The position numbers were made by a program, and so were the translations under genes. Shown here piece by piece: positions 59,299 to 64,000 of a stretch of 64,000 bases of DNA (position 1 is the stretch's first letter; each line of letters starts with the position of its first letter). The DNA lies in assembly GCA_038093975.1 (NCBI GenBank), contig JBBPTG010000007.1:186001-250000 (forward strand), in the 5' to 3' direction. The DNA comes from Chalciporus piperatus. Taxonomy: Eukaryota; Basidiomycota; Agaricomycetes; Boletales; Boletaceae. Below the pieces are notes generated by a model. It was not told the DNA's origin. It did no database searches and saw nothing but the letters and a program-made list of their open reading frames with translations.

Positions 59299-59352
59299 TT
59301 TAACTGATCCAGTCAATCCAGTAACTTCAGACTTTTTGCAGTGTTGCTGATG
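59299..59352 (-). repeat. Right inverted repeat of the inner element
   Basis: Reverse complement of 56304-56357 with one mismatch. Confidence 0.9.
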
Positions 59353-60156
59353 TGGTCACATCAACGATTCCATTCAAACCACCTGGTATGGAACTGACAA
59401 CTCTGCCATCTTTTGGGAGGACGTCTTCAAGCACTCGTCTGCTGACGTTGCCCGGCAGTATGAGCAATGGGCCTGTGCCTTGGGTCAAAGTACGTGATGC
59501 CGTATTCTTGCGCCGAATCACCTCGCTAACGCTTGCACTCAGATCTCGAAGAACGTGATTCGTTGGTGAATATGAGGAAACAAGTAACGGCATATATTGC
59601 CAATGGCCTCAGTACGTTCGCGTAAGCACACTATCTCTGCCGCTAATTAATTTCCTTGCAGAGATGACGGCCGGAAAGCCTTCTATTGCAATGAACTACC
59701 AAAGCTATGAAACCTCGATCATCGACACATATGGCGTCAAGCTCATCGGCTGGCCCAATGGTATTCCATTTACCAGTCCATCTAACATTGGTACGGTCGC
59801 TGAGATGCGCAAGCTGCGGGACGCCCTCCGCTCAGGAGAGTGCCACTGGAAGAAACTAAGCAAGAACGAGCGGGAGCAGCTCACAAAGAACCTCGAATCT
59901 CGTCGAGCTGGTGGAGAACAAGTACGCAAGCCCCGCAAAAAGCGCTCGGACTCGGGGGGGACTCACAAGAGAAAACGGCGCACAAATAAAGAGGATCATG
60001 GGCGCGCTCAGCGTAGGGCTCCCAGCGAGGTAAATGAGACTGAAGACGAAGGCAATGAAGCTGCCGGTGGCATGTAACCGATCATTATCCATGATAATAC
60101 TTACAAGGTCATCTTCATACGCTACGAGTACCTACTTTATCCTTTGAATACTACAT

Positions 60157-60446
60157 GAATCCTATGTTTTTTGTGTTGACATGTACTCTTTGTGCGACAA
60201 TGAGTCCGTTGTCGAGTAAGCGATGTCATCTTATGTCATCCGAAGGGGCTGTACGGACGACGTGCCGGATATACCGAACCCAGGCCAGAAATAGCACGGA
60301 CTTGTCATTTTTACAGCGCAGGCACGCAGATTTATAACGAAGATATTGCAGGAAGCGGTAAATCGAAGAAAACCGTTCGTTTTAGACATGGCAGCACCTG
60401 CCAGACGCACCTCTTATTAGACATCCGACGTGGGAACCACAGGTGT
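60157..60446 (-). repeat. Right terminal inverted repeat of the KDZ element
   Basis: Reverse complement of the left repeat; ends CCACAGGTGT, followed at once by the GGCAGT duplication. Confidence 0.93.
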
Positions 60447-60452
60447 GGCAGT
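60447..60452. repeat. Target-site duplication, right copy (GGCAGT)
   Basis: Identical to 47956-47961. Confidence 0.85.
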
Positions 60453-60773
60453 ATGTACCGTCTAACATCCAGATAAATCGGGAAATGAACACTCCTCGAT
60501 CGAGTCATACGAGGTATGGAACGAACTTCTCGTGGGTAATTCCCTTTAGAAGAGTTATCCGGCCTACTACTAGGCTGCCTATCGAAGACTAGGTACTTAC
60601 TCAATTGGCCCACATAATTGCCTTACAAAGGGCGGGGGCGCCCCTGTATCGCCATTCGTGCTTCAAAACGTGTTCTTCGCAGCCCAATCTGCGTATGCTA
60701 TAAAGCTCCAGGTTGAGATGCGTCGTCCTCATCAAACCTTCATACTTGTTGCCCTTAGTAATTCATCCACAGA
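60453..60773 (+). promoter_or_regulatory. Upstream region of the carotenoid oxygenase gene with TATA box
   Basis: 321 bp between the transposon and the start codon. TATAAAG at 60699-60705, 69 bp before the ATG, is a likely TATA box. The transposon inserted about 330 bp upstream of the gene and so may alter its control. Confidence 0.5.
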
Positions 60774-62493
60774 ATGACAGGCGCATCTTCCAAGCCGTTC
60801 AACAACTGGCCAAATGATGCCGGGGTGAGTTGACTGTCTGATTCATGCACGACGTGAATGAGTGACCACATGGCTTTAGTTTGATGTCATTCACGAGGAG
60901 AGAGAGCCCATAGAGCTCAAGGTCTCCGGAACCATCCCGCCTTACGTCTCGGGTACCCTATACCGAACAGGTCCCGGGGGATACCAAGTGAAGACCGCCA
61001 AGGGCCCTACTTTCTCCATTGACCACTGGTTCGATGGTTTCTCGCAGAACCACCGTTTCCAGATTATCCAGTCTGGCTCATCGGCACGCGTTATCTACAA
61101 CTCTCGTCGGAGCGTTGACCCTTTAATCGAGACTATTCGAAAGACCGGCAAGATGGCCGGTTTTACCTTTGGCCAGAAGCGTGACCCCTGTGCCGGCTTC
61201 TTCAAAAAGGTCATGAGTACATTCGTTCCGGAGAAAAGTCTGCCGCTGGATCACACCAACATTGGTGTCACGGTCTCTGTGAACCCACCGGGTCTTCGGG
61301 ATATCGATGTGAGTCGAGGGGGGAAGAAGGGCGGCCATGGGTCTGGTATCCAGTCTCTCTGGGTCAAGACAGACGATGTTCAGCTCCGCGAAATTGACCC
61401 CGAAACACTCGAGCCCATGGGCGTCGTCACACAAACAGTCCTCCATCCCGAACTCACTGGTGACCTCAGTTCCGCTCACGCCAAATCAGATCTTGTCACA
61501 GGAGACGTCTTTAACTACAACGTCGCTTTTGGCAAACGGCCAACCTACAGGATCTTCCGTGTGTCCGCCACCACCGGAAAGACGGAGATTCTGGCGAAGA
61601 TCACGGATGCACCGGCTGCTTACCTGCACTCTTCGCTGATCACGGAGAACTACTTCATTCTCTGTGTTTGGAATTCTCAATTTTCGTGGGGAGGAGCCAA
61701 GATCTTGTGGGAGAGGAACGTGCTTGATGCTATCGCCCCTTTTGATCCGTCGAAGAAAGCCTTGTGGTACGTGGTCGACCGCAAGGATGGGAAGGGTGTC
61801 GTTGCGAAATACGAGTGCGACCCGTTCTTCTGTTTCCACACCGTCAACGCTTGGGAAGAACCATCCCCCGCGGATCCCTCCCAGGTCGACATCATCGCTG
61901 ACCTCTCAGTCTACAACAACCTGGACATCCTCAAACGCCTCTACTACAACAACCTCAAATCTACATCATCCGGCTCGCTCAACTACGTGGGCGAGAAGCG
62001 TAGGAGTTGCGGCATGTTCTTGCGGCGCTGGAGGCTACCCGCTGTAAACACTGCCGTTCCCTCTAAGCCGGGTGAGGCCATCACCCTGCACATTGCGGAG
62101 CACGACCAGTCTTGCGAACTTCCTGTCATCAACCCTCGCTTCCTCACCAAGCGCTCGCGATACATCTACGGTGTCTGTGATCGTGGGCTCAGCACTTTCT
62201 ATGACGGTCTCGTCAAGTATGACATGGAGGCGGGTGCGCCGACGTATTGGTCTGTGCAGGGGCACAATCCTGGAGAACCCATCTTTGTTCCCAATCCCGA
62301 GGGCACGTCGGAGGACGACGGTGTGCTGTTGAGCGTGGTGCTGGATGGTTTCGCGGGGAAGAGTTATCTGTTGGTGCTGGATGCGAAGAGCATGAAGGAG
62401 GTGGGTAGGGCAAGTATGGAGTGTGTTGTTGGGTTTGGATTTCATGGCAATTATCAGTCGCAGTCTGACAAGGGCCCTGGTATTGATATCTGA
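60774..62493 (+). CDS. Carotenoid cleavage oxygenase (RPE65/CCD family)
   Basis: Non-haem iron enzyme that cleaves conjugated double bonds of carotenoids, apocarotenoids or stilbenes. Exons 60774-60824 and 60880-62493 give 554 residues. The N-terminus reads GTIPPYVSGTLYRTGPGGYQ, standard for the family. Four candidate iron-binding His lie in conserved settings: DHWFDGFSQNH, SSAHAKSD, AYLHSSLITENYF and GFGFHGNY at the C-terminus. There is no signal peptide or membrane segment apart from the usual amphipathic surface. Fungal relatives make retinal from beta-carotene or act on stilbenes; the sequence alone does not decide. No carotenoid synthesis genes are nearby. Confidence 0.92.
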
Positions 62494-63163
62494 GCTCAAG
62501 ACTTCGCTGTGAAACTGTAGTAGCTACGCGGATTGTCTATCTTGCTACAATGTATTCACGTCTACTTGTTCCGGGAATGAGTCTAATAGATGGCCAACCT
62601 CAGTCGAACCTAACCCAGGTCATCGTCATCCCTCTGCGATACTCTGAGGCATGCGATCCTTTACAACAGGTATTCGCCAGGAGGATTTCCCAGGCAGGCT
62701 TCCAGCAATACGGCGTTGAACGTGTCGACCGAATACTTGATAAAGTTCAACTGCAGGCAGGAGCTAAACCTCGGGTTAGACGATGGGGCGCTCAGATTCG
62801 GGAACCACCATCAGTATGGTCCCCATCAAACCGAGACGATCCACCTTCTGGAATTGGATCATGCCAGAATCAGCCAGATACCCCTGAGAACAAGGAAGTA
62901 TCGGTCCACCCTGTACATTCTGTCTTGACGGCGGGTCACAACCTTGTGTCGTTCGCTGTGGAGAACACGGCCTTGGATCACTTTACTGTTTCGCCTGTAC
63001 TGCTTCGTGGGGATCGATTGAGTGTATATTTTGTGACCACACTGCGGCAAGCGTGGATGATGCTTAGTCATCATTATGCAAAATTTGGTAGTTAGTGTTT
63101 CGTCGTTACTCGCGACAGTTTGACCTATTTCCCGGATATTTCACTTTGATATTCCACTCGGAT
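62494..63163. other. Intergenic with one unexplained ORF
   Basis: 670 bp. A 181-codon frame (62550-63095, plus strand) opens with a real ATG (MYSRLLVPGMSLIDGQPQS) and has no stop, but no motif is recognised. A second frame in the same stretch (62716-62928) contains ELNLGLDDGALRFGNHH, which also looks protein-like. It may be a small gene, a remnant or 3' UTR. Confidence 0.3.
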
Positions 63164-64000
63164 ATGCTTTACGACTCATCGACGGTCCAACATCTGAAAC
63201 CATGGCTCGTTAGAACTCTCGGTCCAATGTCTGTCCTATTCCCATCAAAAATCATACATACTCAATATCATTTCCAGATGCGACGCTGAACCTGCAGCAC
63301 TCGCCGAATATGTCATCGCTCTCCTCAAGCACAACCTACCAGAGCGTGAAATGCGAAAGGAACTCTCCTCACAGCTCGACGAGTTTCTCGAGAAAGGTAC
63401 CCTAATTCCCGTCATCTTCTCATCCACCTCCTCACCGTCATCTACACCCGCAGAGGGCGTCTCATTTATAGATACTTTATTCACCGTCCTAAGAACAAAG
63501 TCCTATCTTCCCTACACCACTGAGCCAACCCCCTCACAACCATCCTCGTCTAATCAACATCCTGGTGACGCCGGGATTCCAATACCTTTCGATAGTTTGT
63601 TATCTAATAACACACCTTCCCCCGAACGAGGCCAAAAACGTGCTCATGGCGACGACAACCGCGACACGCACCATCCTGCAAAGGGCCCTCGGTTAACAGC
63701 CGACGGCCAGTTTTCACGTTACTCAAATGGACGCGATGCTCGTTCGACTGGTCAATGGGCTCAGAGGTTCGACATGCAGGGACAAGTGAATGGGATCGCT
63801 CAGGGCGCCAATGGTCAGCGCATACAGACGTACCAGCCACCAGATCAGAGAAGAGGCATATGTCGGGACTACCACAGTGCGCATCCTCACCCCTTCATTT
63901 CATCCCACATATCTTACCTCACACGAATTAACAGATAATGGCTACTGCGCTAGAGGCGCACTCTGCAAATACAGTCACGGCGACGATGCATTTGTTCCTT
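63164..64000 (+). CDS. RBM26/27-like RNA-binding protein with CCCH zinc finger, 5' part
   Basis: RNA surveillance/processing factor family (human RBM26/27, fission yeast Rmn1), continuing beyond the window. The N-terminal PWI-like domain is spliced from MLYDSSTVQHLKPWLVRTLG (starting 63164) and CDADPAALAEYVIALLKHNL with LPEREMRKELSSQLDEFLEK. A disordered linker with RGQKRAHGDD follows. A C-x8-C-x5-C-x3-H zinc finger is split by an intron: GICRDYH|NNGYCARGALCKYSHG, reaching the window end. The first intron has a GTCTGT donor. Downstream RRMs expected for the family lie outside. Confidence 0.88.

Larger units (their letters stand above)
56304..59352. mobile_element. Nested non-autonomous element, 3,049 bp
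   Basis: Starts CATCAGCAACACTGCAAAAA and ends with its reverse complement; the two 54-bp ends differ at one base. It is flanked by TG on both sides (56302-56303 and 59353-59354). It sits inside a coding exon; removing it with one TG restores V-T-R-G-H-I-N without frame change. It has no plausible gene: the interior is subterminal tandem repeats in opposite orientation, a GC-rich block of about 150-bp repeats, and an AT-rich block. It must be mobilised by an enzyme encoded elsewhere, perhaps a different superfamily given the short duplication. Confidence 0.88.
54804..60077 (+). pseudogene. Long transposon cargo gene, split by a nested insertion
   Basis: The gene appears to start MSVKGSEHSPPNFLSSITIL at 54804; the next few exons up to 55.3 kb are tentative. 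Well-supported parts follow: YTFNGDLVPTHLGGAHNSLG, VHDPSGSSLLQGGTFLPQVA, SRRKEFEIAISTFIDDQKAR, GERYNLSDLRKLVAEDPAMQ (56.0 kb) and LEALRKRTGIYASIFVTR, where the frame runs into the inner element at 56304. It resumes after 59352 with GHINDSIQTTWYGTDNSAIF, then NLEERDSLVNMRKQVTAYIA and MTAGKPSIAMNYQSYETSII, and ends with a lysine/arginine-rich tail (KPRKKRSDS, HKRKRRTNKE) at 60077. The tail suggests nuclear, DNA-binding work; no known domain was recognised. The insertion makes this copy inactive unless it is spliced out. Confidence 0.75.
47962..60446. mobile_element. KDZ-superfamily DNA transposon, 12,485 bp
   Basis: Bounded by 290-bp terminal inverted repeats starting ACACCTGTGG and flanked by a 6-bp direct repeat GGCAGT. 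It encodes a KDZ transposase (minus strand, 48286-51723), a divergent gene with an RNase H1 N-terminal-like domain (51843-52574), a minus-strand cargo gene (53775-54567) and a long plus-strand cargo gene (54804-60077). The last is disrupted by a 3-kb inner element. KDZ transposons are known to expand in basidiomycete genomes and to carry extra genes. The near identity of the inverted repeats (three or so mismatches seen in 290) argues for recent insertion. Whether it can still move is unknown. Confidence 0.93.

Overview
The window comes from a filamentous basidiomycete, most likely an Agaricomycete. The evidence is dense genes with many introns of about 50 bp, a KDZ-superfamily DNA transposon, and a dynein heavy chain gene that encodes only the motor half, an arrangement known from Agaricomycetes. 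The species cannot be told. Almost every gene is a conserved eukaryotic gene. Many exons are tiny, so several genes (SmE, PEX10, MGR2, mL41, Fpg, the dicarboxylate carrier, YPT7) emerge only after splicing by eye. Where an exon list is given, the exon lengths sum to a multiple of three and residues at the junctions match the family.

0-16 kb: end of a probable secreted protein, homoserine kinase, an 11.4-kb dynein heavy chain motor gene (minus strand, 20 exons), Sm protein E, PEX10 and MGR2. 16-31 kb: a hypothetical protein, mitochondrial ribosomal protein mL43, two low-complexity proteins, an MFS transporter, a plant/fungal-type formamidopyrimidine-DNA glycosylase and the SUB2/UAP56 mRNA-export helicase. 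31-48 kb: mitochondrial dicarboxylate carrier, a 1.3-kb orphan stretch, ROK1 helicase, an HMG-box transcription factor, mitochondrial ribosomal protein mL41, CCA-adding enzyme, Rab7/YPT7, 6-phosphogluconolactonase, a PXA-domain membrane protein and branched-chain aminotransferase. Many neighbours are divergent pairs separated by 100-300 bp, suggesting shared promoters.

48-60.4 kb: a single 12,485-bp transposon (47962..60446) with 290-bp terminal inverted repeats that are about 99% identical and a 6-bp target duplication GGCAGT. It carries a KDZ transposase, a gene with an RNase H1 N-terminal (viroplasmin-like) domain, a minus-strand cargo gene and a long plus-strand cargo gene. The last is split by a second, 3,049-bp non-autonomous element (56304..59352) with 54-bp inverted repeats; removing it with one copy of a TG duplication restores the reading frame. 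The inner element is made almost entirely of tandem repeats, including five copies of a GC-rich hairpin.

60.5-64 kb: a carotenoid cleavage oxygenase, a stretch with one unexplained 181-codon ORF, and the 5' part of an RBM26/27-like RNA-binding protein gene cut by the window end.
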